Assembly: GCA_000697335.1 (NCBI GenBank)
Contig: JNEM01013405.1
Location: forward strand, 1-32,392
Direction: 5' to 3'
DNA length: 32,392 bases
DNA from: Conidiobolus incongruus B7586
Lineage: Eukaryota > Entomophthoromycota > Entomophthoromycetes > Entomophthorales > Conidiobolaceae
Both the position numbers and the translations under genes were made by a program. Positions 1 to 11,482 of this stretch are shown piece after piece (the stretch's first letter is position 1; the number at the start of each line of letters is the position of its first letter). Under the pieces are notes generated by a model. That model searched no databases. It was not told the origin of the DNA and worked only from the letters and a program-made list of their open reading frames with translations.

Positions 1-443
1 TATTATATTTTATAGTAATATATTTTTATAAAATTACTATTTTTCAATATGTATATATATATATAAGTTATAAATTTTTTCATAAATTAAAAATTATTTA
101 TAATTATTTTAATTAGTTAATAATTTTAAATAAAAATAATAAAGAATTATATCGTATTAAAGATTTTATAATTAATACAGTTTTATATTGGTGATAAAAG
201 TTTTAAAATAATATAATCAAAATAAATATAACCTATCTTCATTATAATTATATTATTAAGTTTTATATCAATTTCAAAAGTAATTTAATCTAATTAAATT
301 GATCACAATTTATAGTATTATAATAACTGAATCTGTTAGTTAGATTTTAGAATAATTGAATTTTCAAATATAATAGTTATAAATTATTTTGTCATAAAAA
401 AATATATTATAATGAAGTCACAAAAAAGTAATAACATTTTTAA
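1..443. other. AT-rich spacer
   Basis: I see no gene here. The stretch is dominated by A/T runs with frequent stops in all frames. A 17-base word at 340-356 recurs at 1241-1257, but in sequence this AT-rich that is weak evidence of a repeat. Confidence 0.6.
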
Positions 444-954
444 TATAATATAATTTTATTAAGATATTCAAATGTCTGGAATTTTATTATACACCCAAAT
501 CAATACATTAGCCACAATAGAAAATTCAATGATGATTGGTCAAAATTATTAATTCCTAAAAGTACAAATCTTTTTCAAATTTTGAGATTAAATGCCAAAA
601 TAGTTCAATTTCTTAAAAATAACATTACAGAAGCAGAATTGAATTGCATACTATCTAAGATTACCACTTGCACTGAAGAACCAATGTTAAAGAGCCCAAT
701 GCAGCCTCGTTGATTATCCCTTATATTTGATATTAACATAAAAAATATCAATAAGTGACTCCGAATTTTTTGATATTAAGCCAGTTGTCAAATTTTAGCC
801 AAATAGAAATAACCTTCAATGACACTTGGCATACCAAGGCGTAAAATTCAAATTCCTAGTCAAACAAGATGAAAGTTATATTACTTCCAAACTAATCAAT
901 CATCAAATATATCAATTTCCTCTCAAAATAATCATCCCAGTATAAAAAAATCAA
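444..954 (+). CDS. possible small intron-containing gene, unrecognised
   Basis: One frame is open for about 89 codons from 444 to the TGA at 711-713. It has a mixed, protein-like composition and more G+C than its surroundings. A putative intron (GTTGAT donor near 709, TATTAAC branch, ATAAG acceptor near 754) would carry the frame on for about 34 more codons, and a second putative intron (GTAAAA donor near 841, CCCAG acceptor near 940) would lead to a stop at about 954. No ATG sits in frame at the beginning, so a first exon is missing or the idea is wrong. An open run of this length is also expected about once or twice by chance in a window this size and composition. I recognise no family. Confidence 0.2.
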
Positions 955-1216
955 TTTAACAATTTAAAAAATCCAAACCTGTCTAATAATCTAAAAAAGT
1001 ATCTGATATAGGAATAGGAGATGTTAAATATGAATTTCTTGATTGATAACTAATATTTAAAATTTTAATTCCTTTTTATTAAAATCATTCCATAAAAATA
1101 TTATTTAAATTTTTAACATTTTACTCAAGTTTAATATTATTAAAATATATTAAGGACCTTATACTAATTTATACATAAAATTATAGAAATAATTTATAAA
1201 AAACACACCATATTTA

Positions 1217-1390
1217 TATAATAATAATAATAATAAAATTTTAGATTTTAGAATAATCAGATTATTGTACTATGCCAAATGGACCATACTTAAAGATAGA
1301 AATTTTTTTCATATATTTTTAAAAAATGATAATTTTAAATAAATTAAAAAGGTGAATAACTTGTAAGGTATTATTATTATTATTATTATA
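1217..1390. repeat. paired AAT / ATT microsatellites in inverted orientation
   Basis: A TAA-type triplet run at about 1217-1236 faces its complement, an ATT-type run at about 1369-1390, with roughly 130 bases between. Together they make a near-perfect inverted repeat of about 20 bp that could fold back. Triplet runs of this type are common in AT-rich DNA, so the pairing may be chance. Confidence 0.7.
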
Positions 1391-1521
1391 TTATGATTGT
1401 TAAAGTGGTAAAAATAATTAATAGAGCTAAGTGATGATTTAGGAATTGTATGATTTTTTTATTAAATATAAAATGATAGTAATAAACGCCAGCGAAATCA
1501 TTTTAAAAAGATGCAGTTAAT

Positions 1522-1548
1522 GGGTGTGGTGGTTTTTGGGGGAGGAGG
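1522..1548 (+). other. G-rich tract, two-tier quadruplex candidate
   Basis: This is a run of GG and GGGGG blocks separated by T or single bases, standing out sharply from the AT background. On the + strand it could form a two-layer G-quadruplex. On the - strand it would be a C-rich stretch in the 3' region of the small gene at 1642-1863, about 95-120 nt beyond its stop. Repeated AGTCAGT words follow at about 1585-1612. Confidence 0.45.
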
Positions 1549-1641
1549 TTATTTAACTATGCGTCATAACCCAAGTAAGTCAATCACTCAAGTCAGTCAG
1601 TGAGAGTCAGTAAATCAAAAGTTCAATATGGTCAACTAGAA

Positions 1642-1863
1642 TCAAATCTTGAGAGTACGATCCTTAAGCATCTTTTTAAAGGATTTAGAACCTGATTTAA
1701 TATTGGAATGTAAGTTGAGGTAGACACCATCGTGATAGTTAGCTTCGTAATAATTGGAAGATTTGTTATAGCTGCTGGAACTGTTCGTCCTGCGTTTCGT
1801 ATATTGCCCAACTTCTAATTGAGTAAAGATATAGGAATTTTTTATCTTTTCAATGAATTTCAT
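1642..1863 (-). CDS. small hypothetical protein, 73 aa
   Basis: A single-exon reading frame starts with ATG and ends in TGA. The product is small and basic: residues 1-30 are mixed and include an aromatic patch and KRR, a Ser/Asn-rich stretch follows at about 27-38, then YYEANYHDGVYLNL, and it ends with a Lys-rich tail (SGSKSFKKMLKDRTLKI). There is no signal peptide or membrane segment. The composition is balanced and unlike random AT-rich frames. On the same strand lie a TATA-box match about 135 bp upstream and a pyrimidine-rich stretch just before the start, as expected of a regulated gene. I do not recognise the family. Function unknown. Confidence 0.6.
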   Translation of the reverse strand: MKFIEKIKNSYIFTQLEVGQYTKRRTNSSSSYNKSSNYYEANYHDGVYLNLHSNIKSGSKSFKKMLKDRTLKI

Positions 1864-1995
1864 ATTGTAATTGAGTGAATATATATGACAAAATTAATTA
1901 ATATAAAGAAGAAAAAGAAAAAGAAAAAACTAAAGGTTTAAAAAATTGGGAATTATCAACACAAAAATTCAAAATTTCAAGATGGACAGGTCACC

Positions 1996-2003
1996 CTTTT
2001 ATA
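1996..2003 (-). promoter_or_regulatory. TATA box of the 73-aa gene
   Basis: On the - strand the sequence reads TATAAAAG, the canonical TATA element. It lies about 133 bp before the ATG at 1863, inside a local patch of higher G+C. A purine tract at 1909-1926 (+ strand) is a C/T-rich stretch on the transcribed sense strand between the TATA box and the start, as is common near fungal transcription starts. Confidence 0.5.
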
Positions 2004-2009
2004 CTCCTT

Positions 2010-3465
2010 ACAAATATATTATTGATGTGAAATAAAGGATGAATTTAATAAATTACCAATTAATCTATTTCCTGACAACACCCAATTAAATCCAAGATTA
2101 TCCATCCTATTTTTAATCATTGAAGATTATTTATAGCCAATAGAGTGACAATTGGGATTTAAAATGAATTATTAATTTGATATGATATGACAATGATATA
2201 ATTGATATTATTATCTTATAATACTTGTCTATTTTAAATGTCTATAAAAAATTTTCAAACTTATTAACCTTAATATCCACCAAATATTTTTTCACTATTA
2301 CTTTTTATTTTTATTTATAAATATTTCTCAATTTATAAAAAAAATTTAAATCTAATCGATTCAATAATTAACACAAAATGGTAAAAATATAAAGGAGTTG
2401 AAATTGTCTTGTTTATAGTTCTTAAAGGTTAAATTAATGTCCTTGAAAATAAAACAGATCTTTAGCAATTTTTTGAGCATTTTTATTATATGCACATATT
2501 ATAAAAAACTCAAATCACATGCAAAAATTTAGAGTTAATGAAAATATTGAGTGGCTTTGAAATGAACCAATATTTTACATATAATTTAATGAATTGATAT
2601 TTGAATCAGAATTTTTTTTATTTGGATTACCCCATCAGAACTAATCCAGATTTCGATGAATAATTCAAAGACTTTAACCTTATAATTGTTAGTTATAAAT
2701 AATTAACTCATAAAAAGGTTATTTATATAAAGTTTAAGTATATTGAAATGGTTTTAAAAAATTTTTAAATATAAATTATTAAATATTTAATATAATTATT
2801 TAAGAATTTAACCTTTATTTTAATATTTGATAAATATATAGAATTATATAATGAGATAATTAATAAAATTATTTAAGTATTAAAAATAATAATAATAATT
2901 ATTATATTAAAACTTTATGAATAATATTTTTTATAAGATAAAAAAAATTAGGTAATTAAAATAATATTAATAAATACTAAATCTTTTTTATTATGAATTA
3001 TCATAATAAATTAGGTTATAAAGTGATAAAAATAATTAATATTCCTATAATTTTTAATTTTTATTAGTTAATTTTCTGTTTTAAGTATGAAATAGCAGGT
3101 TAATTTATGAATTTCTTTTGTCATTACAAGAGTTTACATGATCGATAATATACTTAGTACCTATATAATTATTTTTAGTTTGATTATAAAATTAAAAAAT
3201 GTTTCATTATAGTTTTCCTAATCTAACCTGTCAGAAATATCTTAAAATCAATTAAATATATTAATTCTTAAATTTTTTATAATTTTAAAAATTTAAGATT
3301 CATAAAAATTGTTATTAATATATAATTAAATTTATGATATAATTTGCAATATTAAGAATTTTTTTTAATATAAAATCAAAGATTATTTAAAATATTGATA
3401 TGGTGTTGGTGAAAAATATTATATAATCTGAATAATTTAAATGTAATTAATATATTCAATGTCGC
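2010..3465. other. AT-rich spacer
   Basis: No gene is supported. The interval 2390-2700 looked coding-like in one + frame, but its stop density matches what base composition alone predicts. The rest is A/T runs. Confidence 0.5.
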
Positions 3466-3900
3466 AGGTATATGTCGGGTGTTAACGCTGACAACAATGG
3501 CTTTTACGAGCTTAAACGGGGAATCGCCAGTGGTAAACGATAAATTACCACGGAATTAAGGGAAATTATTGGGGTTCACCAAAGTAGGTGAAAATGACTT
3601 GCTACAAATCGGGTTCTTCAAATAAAGTAAATATCTCACGCTCGTCACAACTCAATAATTTTGTGAGGGTTAAGAGAAAAACTTAGAGACTGTATACTTT
3701 TGAAAATGAAGATAGAAGATATGTTTATTAGTTTGCTTATGATAATCTTATATTAGGTTCCATTGTTGATTTTTGTGGACATGAATGACTTACAGGCGGA
3801 AAGTAATAGGATCAACTAGTTCATGGGATGTGATATCTCCAATGTGACTTCTCGAATCCTGCGGTAATCAGAGCTTCTTGAGTAATTGACAGGATTATTC
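3466..3900. other. G+C-rich, hairpin-rich segment of unknown nature
   Basis: About 430 bp with clearly more G+C than the surrounding spacer and no convincing reading frame on either strand. It contains several perfect stems: GTGGTAA/TTACCAC at about 3530-3551, TTCACC/GGTGAA at about 3575-3592, TCACAA/TTGTGA at about 3645-3666, and ATCCTG/CAGGAT around 3856-3895. It ends about 150 bp before the cyclin H start. I compared it from memory with U1-U6, U3, SRP, RNase P/MRP and telomerase RNA signatures and found no match. It may be an unrecognised structured RNA gene, an old coding relic, or a promoter region. Confidence 0.35.
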
Positions 3901-4045
3901 TCCATCATATATGAACCAAATTCCAATTCTAACATAAATAACTATTAAACTTTGAAATTTAATTATTCCCATAATAGTTTTATCTTCATTTTACCAAAAT
4001 AAATTAACCTCGCAAACTTGTCCGCTACGCCAATTAGAAAACACA

Positions 4046-5327
4046 ATGACAACCCAACTCCCCCAGCAGTACACTCAATACACACAATTCAAAGAATGGC
4101 TATTCACAAGTCAACAACTGCAAAATATTCGTCAAACTATCCACGAGTCCACAGTTTCTAAAATCCTCAAGAATAAGAGAGAAGAGCACGATTTACTGAA
4201 AGCTTCAGGTCAAGATGTCAAAGAGTTAGATCTCGATAGTTTAGAAGTGGTGAGCTTGGAGAGTTGTATTTATTATTTGACATATTTTGAATTATTTTTG
4301 ATAAAATTACCAGAATTGAGTATTTCTATTAAAGTAAATATATTTAAAACAAAAAAAAAGATTTTTTTTTAATTGAGAATTTTTATTAATTGAGAGGAAT
4401 GATTTAGAATACTGCTTTAATTTATTTCAAAAGATTTTATTTGAAGAAAAGTGTTTTGGATTTTAATCCTAGGACTATGGCGTAACTATCTATTTATTAT
4501 AACCATCGCAAGTACTAACTTTGATTTAGGATGATATGTATTTATTTAGCATCCAAAGTTGAAAATGAACCATTGAGTATCAATCATGATTATTTCAAAA
4601 AATTAAAGTTGAAAGTACATCAGATTGAGAAATTGGAGTTGATATTGATAGAAACTTTAAATTTTAACTTGTATGTGGTGAAGATTGATAGGGCATTGTT
4701 TGGTTTATTTTTAGACATGCAAGTAAGTTAATTCATATATTTTACAAATATAATGGTATTAATTTTGTAGGTAACGAATATAGATCCCATTATTCTGGAG
4801 CAATGTTTCGACATGGCTCAAAAGTGTTCCAAAACCATTCAATTGACTGATTTACCACTCAAGTTCACTCCATCCCAATTAGCTCTGTTTTGTTTTAAAT
4901 TGGGATTTGAGAAAAACGATCAACAGCAAGCTTTCGTCAAGTAATTTTATTTACCATCAGTTCTAACTATTTGTTAATATTTTATAGATATTTGAAACAT
5001 ATATTCAAAAAAGACTACACTACAAATCTTGAAAGATTCAACAAACAATGTGCACAAATTCAATTGGATTACGAATACCGTTTATCATTAGAAGAATCTT
5101 ACCTAAAAGAAAAAGCAAGTGAAATTTCTAAACAAATTAAGAAATTTGAAAATCCTGCGATCAATGAGAATGGTATCTTGTAAGTATTTATTATTATATT
5201 TTGTCTATAGTATTAATTGTTGGCGATTAGGTATCAAACAATGACAAAACGTTACCAATCCAAATACGAAAGAAACGAAATTCACGTAGATATTAAAGAA
5301 GAGATGAAAGAGTTCTTCAATAATTGA
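4046..5327 (+). CDS. CCL1: cyclin H, CAK/TFIIH subunit
   Basis: Cyclin H partners the Cdk7/Kin28 kinase and Mat1/Tfb3 in TFIIH, phosphorylating RNA polymerase II and cell-cycle CDKs. Six exons join with consistent phase: 4046-4333, 4408-4481, 4530-4722, 4771-4940, 4988-5179 and 5231-5327, giving 337 aa. The introns are 47-74 nt. The second has a perfect TACTAAC branch site at 4513-4519. The N-terminus (FKEWLFTSQQLQNIR) matches the family helix that reads like RHWTFSSEEQLARLR in human. Residues 97-108 (NTALIYFKRFYL) open the cyclin box, followed by the helix with ICIYLASKVEN and then the family's second repeat. The length fits (human 323, yeast 393). Cyclin C was considered, but the KRFYL..SVLDFNPRTMAMICIYLA pattern and N-terminus fit cyclin H better. 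Confidence 0.86.
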
Positions 5328-6899
5328 TTCTTTCTCTACATTTGGGTAATTTAGCGAGTTATTTAGTTAAAATTGATTGAAACTCAATTTCTATCGATTG
5401 TTCTAATTCTAATTCGTTTCATTCCTTCAATTTGTTAACACTCTTCAAATCTAAATCATCCACACCAATTTTCAATTGAAATTTATAGTGTTGACTATTT
5501 AAAGATTTAAATTGGAATAATTTAACGTCATTACTATATTATATTTTATTAGTATTATCAAATATTATAAAATAAATCAATATATTCTTTGAATTTGATA
5601 ATGATGAATAGAAAATTAGGAAGCAATCTTAAAATGAGCTACTCACAATGTAAGCAATACATTATAATTTGATTCCTTTAAATTTATTTTATAGTGCACT
5701 ACATATAAATTAATAATTTATCATATATTATAAATATTTTAATTATATATTACTATTTAAAAAAAATACTTTATAGTTTTTAATATGTGAATATTTATCA
5801 ACTTTGGTATAATTATCAACTAATAAACACTTATAATACCAATAGGATCTGATTTATATTAGAGAGCTTTTGATAGTTAGAAAATTTTAGAGAACTGAAT
5901 TGCTTCAGTTAGGAATGAAACTAGTAAAAATTCGAGTAAGTTATAATTATTATTAATAACTAATTAATTGAATATATCAATTTAATTTAATTATTTTAAA
6001 TATTTTCATTATTAAATTATATTAATATTATAAATTTTATATCTTTTAATCTTAACACTTGACTAAATGCAAAAAAAAATATCTTTTTTTTTAAAATTAT
6101 TAAAATATTTATTAATTTATACAAATTTTGACAAATTTTAATTAATTTTAATTTGAACATTATATAATTTGAGAGGATAGTAATTGAAATATTAAGCAGA
6201 ATCGTTGCATATTTTGTGCTTTCAATATCTACAATATTTTTTAATGTCATTATAATTGATATAATTTAGAAATCCCCATTTTAGTTAATAATAATAGATT
6301 AGTATTATGTCAGATATAGACGATAAATCAATTGCTTTAATTTTAAAGCTTAACCAATTATCCATGAATAGATAATTGGTTAATATGTAATTGATAATTT
6401 TGTGCTTTCTGTCATTAGGTCTACTTTCATCAAAAAAAATCTTATAATTGTTGTAAAAATTTCAATTCAAACACTAAAATTTCTTAATATTAATTATGAA
6501 TAACAGTATTAATATAAAACATCTATCATTTACTAATTTTGATAAATTCTTTTAAAGTAATATATATTTTTTAAATATCTTAATAATAATATTAAAATTT
6601 AATTTCTTTTTATTAGTTTGAAATGATTTGATTAATAAATTTATATAATACTATATTTCATAGTTTTAACACTTTATCATCTTAATATTTAATTTAATAT
6701 CATATTATTTATATATTTTATTCATTACTTATTTGAGATCTTGGGTATTAATTTTCAAACTTAAATTTTGATTGCTTTTATTAATATAATTTAAATTGAT
6801 TTAATTCAATTATAAATCAAATTTATCATTCTCATTATTTATTTTTTTTAGTTGATTTGAAATATTAATTAATAATTAGATTAATTAATTATGGGCAAA
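5328..6899. other. AT-rich spacer
   Basis: This lies between the cyclin H stop and the Rieske gene's stop, so the two genes are convergent. A short ATG frame at about 5602-5652 ends at a GTAAGC donor-like site, but the rest of a gene cannot be built. Nothing else is supported. Confidence 0.55.
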
Positions 6900-7508
6900 T
6901 TAGGGCTGAAGGTAAAGATCGTCCTCTTCAATAATTACTTGAAAGGTTTTTAATTGGTGAGCGGTACGATCGCATTGACCGTTGTCTAAACTGAAAGTCC
7001 TTGAAAATAGAATTAATATTGAATTGTTATAGTTAGATAGTTTGATTATTGGTTACCAGAAGTGAGCTGGACACTTTATCTAAATCAATAAAAATTAATA
7101 TAATTGGTATAAATTGTTTTAATAGGACTTACAGCTTTTCCAAAACATACACCAAAATCTTCAATATCTACTACTCTACCAACGCTGAGGGGGTAACCCA
7201 TATGGGGACATCTCTAATTTTCAATTAATAATCAATATGTTACGAGTTATGAGTGATGAGTTATTTACATTATCTATAGCATAGAATTTGCCATCATTAC
7301 ATAAACATACCAACACAGGTATAGTACGGTCATCCTTGGGTACTTGCACGCACTTGCCAAAGAAACCTTTGGATTCTATAGCTTTTGTTTCACTTTTGAA
7401 CTCGGATACTTTCCCTACATAGATTTTTTCAAATTGGGACTCTGTTTTAGTGATATCAGTTAAATCAGTATTGCTATGATTTGTATTATTATCTGGAATA
7501 GTTGTCAT
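6900..7508 (-). CDS. Rieske [2Fe-2S] domain protein, 147 aa
   Basis: A small soluble Rieske protein of the type in which a 2Fe-2S cluster is held by two Cys and two His, probably an electron carrier; its partner is unknown. Four exons on the - strand, 7269-7508, 7133-7213, 7057-7079 and 6900-6999, join in phase. The start is the ATG at 7508. Residues 28-80 form the first beta strands (IYVGKVSEF, then PVLVCLCNDGKFYAIDN). C82-P-H84 (CPHMGYPLSVG) is the first ligand pair and C110-P-A-H113 (CPAHFWTFSL) the second, so both clamps are intact. The usual CPxHGW reads CPAHFW. The spacing between ligand pairs is longer than in classical ferredoxins, as in fungal proteins with a DIEDFG insert. No transit peptide or membrane segment is evident. 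The third exon is only 23 nt and carries the second clamp. Confidence 0.85.
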
Positions 7509-7708
7509 TATAATCAATATATTATTTTTGAAAAATGATTATTGATTAAATTATATTAAATTAAATAAAAAAAGTGAAGAAAAGTTAAATCATAAAATTA
7601 TTTTATATTAGATATTGGATAAATTAAAATGATTAATAACATGTCATTATAGCTAATATAAACCAAATATACAATATTTAAATTTAAATATTAAAATTTT
7701 GAATTTAA

Positions 7709-7789
7709 GACAAGATGGCCGAGTGGTTAAGGCGTGTGCCTAGAAAGCACATGGGATTTCCCGCGTAGGTTCAAATCCTGCTCTTGTCG
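7709..7789 (+). tRNA. tRNA-Ser(AGA)
   Basis: A full cloverleaf of 81 nt. The acceptor GACAAGA pairs perfectly with TCTTGTC, with discriminator G at 7789. The D arm contains TGGCCGAGTGG (box A), the anticodon loop CTAGAAA gives anticodon AGA, a long variable arm (GGGATTTCCC) marks a class II serine tRNA, and the T arm contains GGTTCAAATCC (box B). There is no intron. No strong T run follows at once; the first TTTT is about 30 nt downstream. Confidence 0.98.
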
Positions 7790-9053
7790 AATTTGATTAT
7801 ATTTAATTTCATTAATATTTTAATATTATTTTCTAAAAAACTTTATATTATTTTAATTATTTATTTAAGATTTATACCCAATTATATTACTCTTTATTTT
7901 GGTTGATTTTCAAATATTAATTAAAATCAAAAAAATTTAATTTGAGAAAACTTTTTTAATAAAAGTTATTAATAAAAATAATTTATCTCAATATGGAGAC
8001 TATGAGATTATCAAAAATAACTATTAAAATGATAAATTGAATACAATAACATATTGTAATAGATCAAAACTAATAAATTTATAACTTAATTATCTCTTTA
8101 TATTTTCTAAATTTAAATATATTAAAACATAAAAAATATTAAATAAATTATTTTTTAATATAATTAAATTCTTAATTTATGAAAAAAAAGATGACTAAAA
8201 ATTTACAAATTATGAATAAATTTAATTATTTTAAATTGATATTTCAAATGGTAAAAAAATAAGAATATTAATATTGTTTATAATATTGTTAAAAATATTT
8301 AAATAACAATTAAAATGTAAAAAAAATTGTTAATTATATAATTATAAAATTTTAAAATAATAGCTTATCAAAAATTTTTAATTTAATTATCTCTCCAAAA
8401 TTTATATTTTCTAATAATTAAATTATTGATAATTAGAATAATTAATTGATATAGAATGTAAAAATATAATAATTTAAAATTGGTAATTCTGTCTAGTAAT
8501 AGTGATAAAATAGTGTCAATGTGGTATATACCCAAAGTAATTAATAGTGTTTGCTACAAAGTTAGAGTGGTGTATGGTACACAGACTTATACATCGGTCG
8601 GATTTTAGTAATATCAAGAATAGAAAATATTACCAATATAGTGAAAGATTTAAACCGATAGATAAAGAATATATGTGAGGAATCAACTAAATTGAAGTAC
8701 AAAGAATCGAATACTTGGTGAGTCTACTACAATAATTGGTAAAAATTAAACTAGAATAGATAATATAGAGTACTAAATTAAACAAAACCGAATATTAAAA
8801 AGGATTAATACAAGTCAAAACTCTGATATAAATAACAATAAAGTTAAATTTATATAATCAAAACCTAATAGACTTTCGGTACAATATATATTTATATATA
8901 TTTAAGAAAGTGTATTAATAAATAATGCTAATTTACAAAATATAAACTGTCAAAAAGTTAATTAAAAGAATAAAACAATATTCTATTTACTTTACAAAGT
9001 ACCAATTCGTTTAGTACCCAAAGTTTTATTAAGAAGAGCCTAAGATTTACAGC
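7790..9053. other. spacer with a moderately G+C-richer patch
   Basis: Mostly A/T. The interval about 8500-8740 is richer in G+C and has a perfect GTGTA-TGG-TACAC hairpin near 8569. Its reading frames contain as many stops as base composition predicts, so I call no gene. Confidence 0.5.
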
Positions 9054-9754
<701 letters not shown>

Positions 9755-11480
9755 CTATTGAATGACTATTACAGTCGTGAAAGTGGAAGAACTTAGTTTG
9801 ACCCAAAATTTACAATTTGATTGAATTGACAATAATTCCATATTCCACATTTCCAATAAATTTTTTAATCCAGAATTCATTATTGAAAAATTTCGCATTT
9901 TTTCTACATTTGTTATTTCCGGAAATTTATTGAGTTTGTTTGAATACTTTATAAGTGAATTTATTATTTGAATGATATATATTCATAGCTTTAAATATTT
10001 TCTAATTTGTCAATATTGAATTTATGAACAATATATATTACATTAATGAGCATATAATATTTAAATCATTAACTTCGTTTCAAACTCCGTGAAATTATGA
10101 GCAAATTTTTTTCGTTGATAATATTCATATATTATACGATATATAATATCATAGTAATATTAAATCATATTTCATTTGTTTTACTATTTACTAAATCAAC
10201 TTTGAATATAGTAGAATATATATATCAGCTATTCAACTCTTCAAGTAATTTTTTATTATGATATTCATTTTAAAGCAAATTTCACCACTCATCATTTTAA
10301 TATAAAATCATAGAATAGAAATTATAAAATATTTATGTAGTGATTATATTAACCATATATATCTGGATTTTTTTGCTATTGGAACTATTAGACTAATTTT
10401 AATTTAATATTAAAAAATTGAATTTTTCGAGTAATTGCAAACAGTAATTTATTAGCTATAATAGCATCAATGTTTGTTTGACAATTTATCAATCAAAGAT
10501 TTACTATGATTATGATTATAAATCAAATTATAATTGATAAATATTGGGAAAAGCTATATTACTTTTAACTTTTACAAATCTTAAAATTTTCTAATGAAGC
10601 ATTCCATAATTTCCGAAATCAATAAGCAAAAAATTTTTATATAAATTTTCATTTTTGATTAACCAATATATATTAGGATTTAAATAACTTTTCATCTTGA
10701 TAAAATTGAATTTGTATTTAAATAAATATTATTATTTTTAGGTTATATCAAATATGCAAATAAGAGGGATTATATATTGTAATAAGTAGCATTTTTATAA
10801 TTGATGTTTACAAATGTGAACACATAATTCTTCAAATATTATAACATAATATTCTACTTTTTTTATCCATTAAATATATAATTAAATCGTTTTCATTGAT
10901 ATTTTACCTAATTACCTATATATAATTTCAAATAGTATTAGGGATGGACAATTATTTATATTGTTATTTATAATAAAATGAAAAATCCAATTTATTTTTC
11001 ATTAATCCTTAGATAATTTAGACATATCTTAATAATTCATCAATTAATGAATATAATTTTAAATTGATTTGTTGTTTTATTATATGCTTCAAAGTAATGA
11101 TGTTTAATCAAAATATCAAATATCAATAACTAAAATACAACAATAGTGATTGTTATACTATTTTATAATACATATATAATATATGATATTAAACATATCA
11201 GGTAGTAATCTAATTAATTGAAGTTTATTCAACAGGTTATTAGTGTAAAATAGTTACATTTTACTTTGATTTGATTAAAATAATTTTTTGTTCATCATAT
11301 ATATTAATTACTGAAATCTTATTATAACAAATATATATATATATATATATAAACAATATAAACACTTATATATTAGATTGTTGGATAATTATTATGATTA
11401 ATAAAATCTATAACTTCACTAAATATAAAAAATCAGATTAATAAATTTTAAACTAAATATTTTTAAATAAATTTCTATCC
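9755..11480. other. AT-rich spacer
   Basis: Long A/T-rich stretch without a supported gene. An (AT)10 microsatellite lies at 11331-11351. Poly-A and poly-T runs are frequent. Confidence 0.6.
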
Positions 11481-11482
11481 AT

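Noticed and set aside
3466-3900. Identification as U1-U6, U3, SRP, RNase P/MRP or telomerase RNA
   Set aside because: None of the conserved boxes I know for those RNAs can be found on either strand.
4046-5327. Cyclin C as the identity of the cyclin gene
   Set aside because: The N-terminal helix, the KRFYL..SVLDFNPR motif and the C-terminal helical part fit cyclin H better.
444-8885. Apparent stop-interrupted coding relics at about 780-1050, 2390-2700, 5820-5945, 8520-8885 and 3466-3900, and the idea of a reassigned stop code
   Set aside because: In-frame stop counts match what the local base composition predicts, so these do not need to be genes. TAA, TAG and TGA clearly end identified genes in this window, and glutamine is coded normally in them, so the code is standard.
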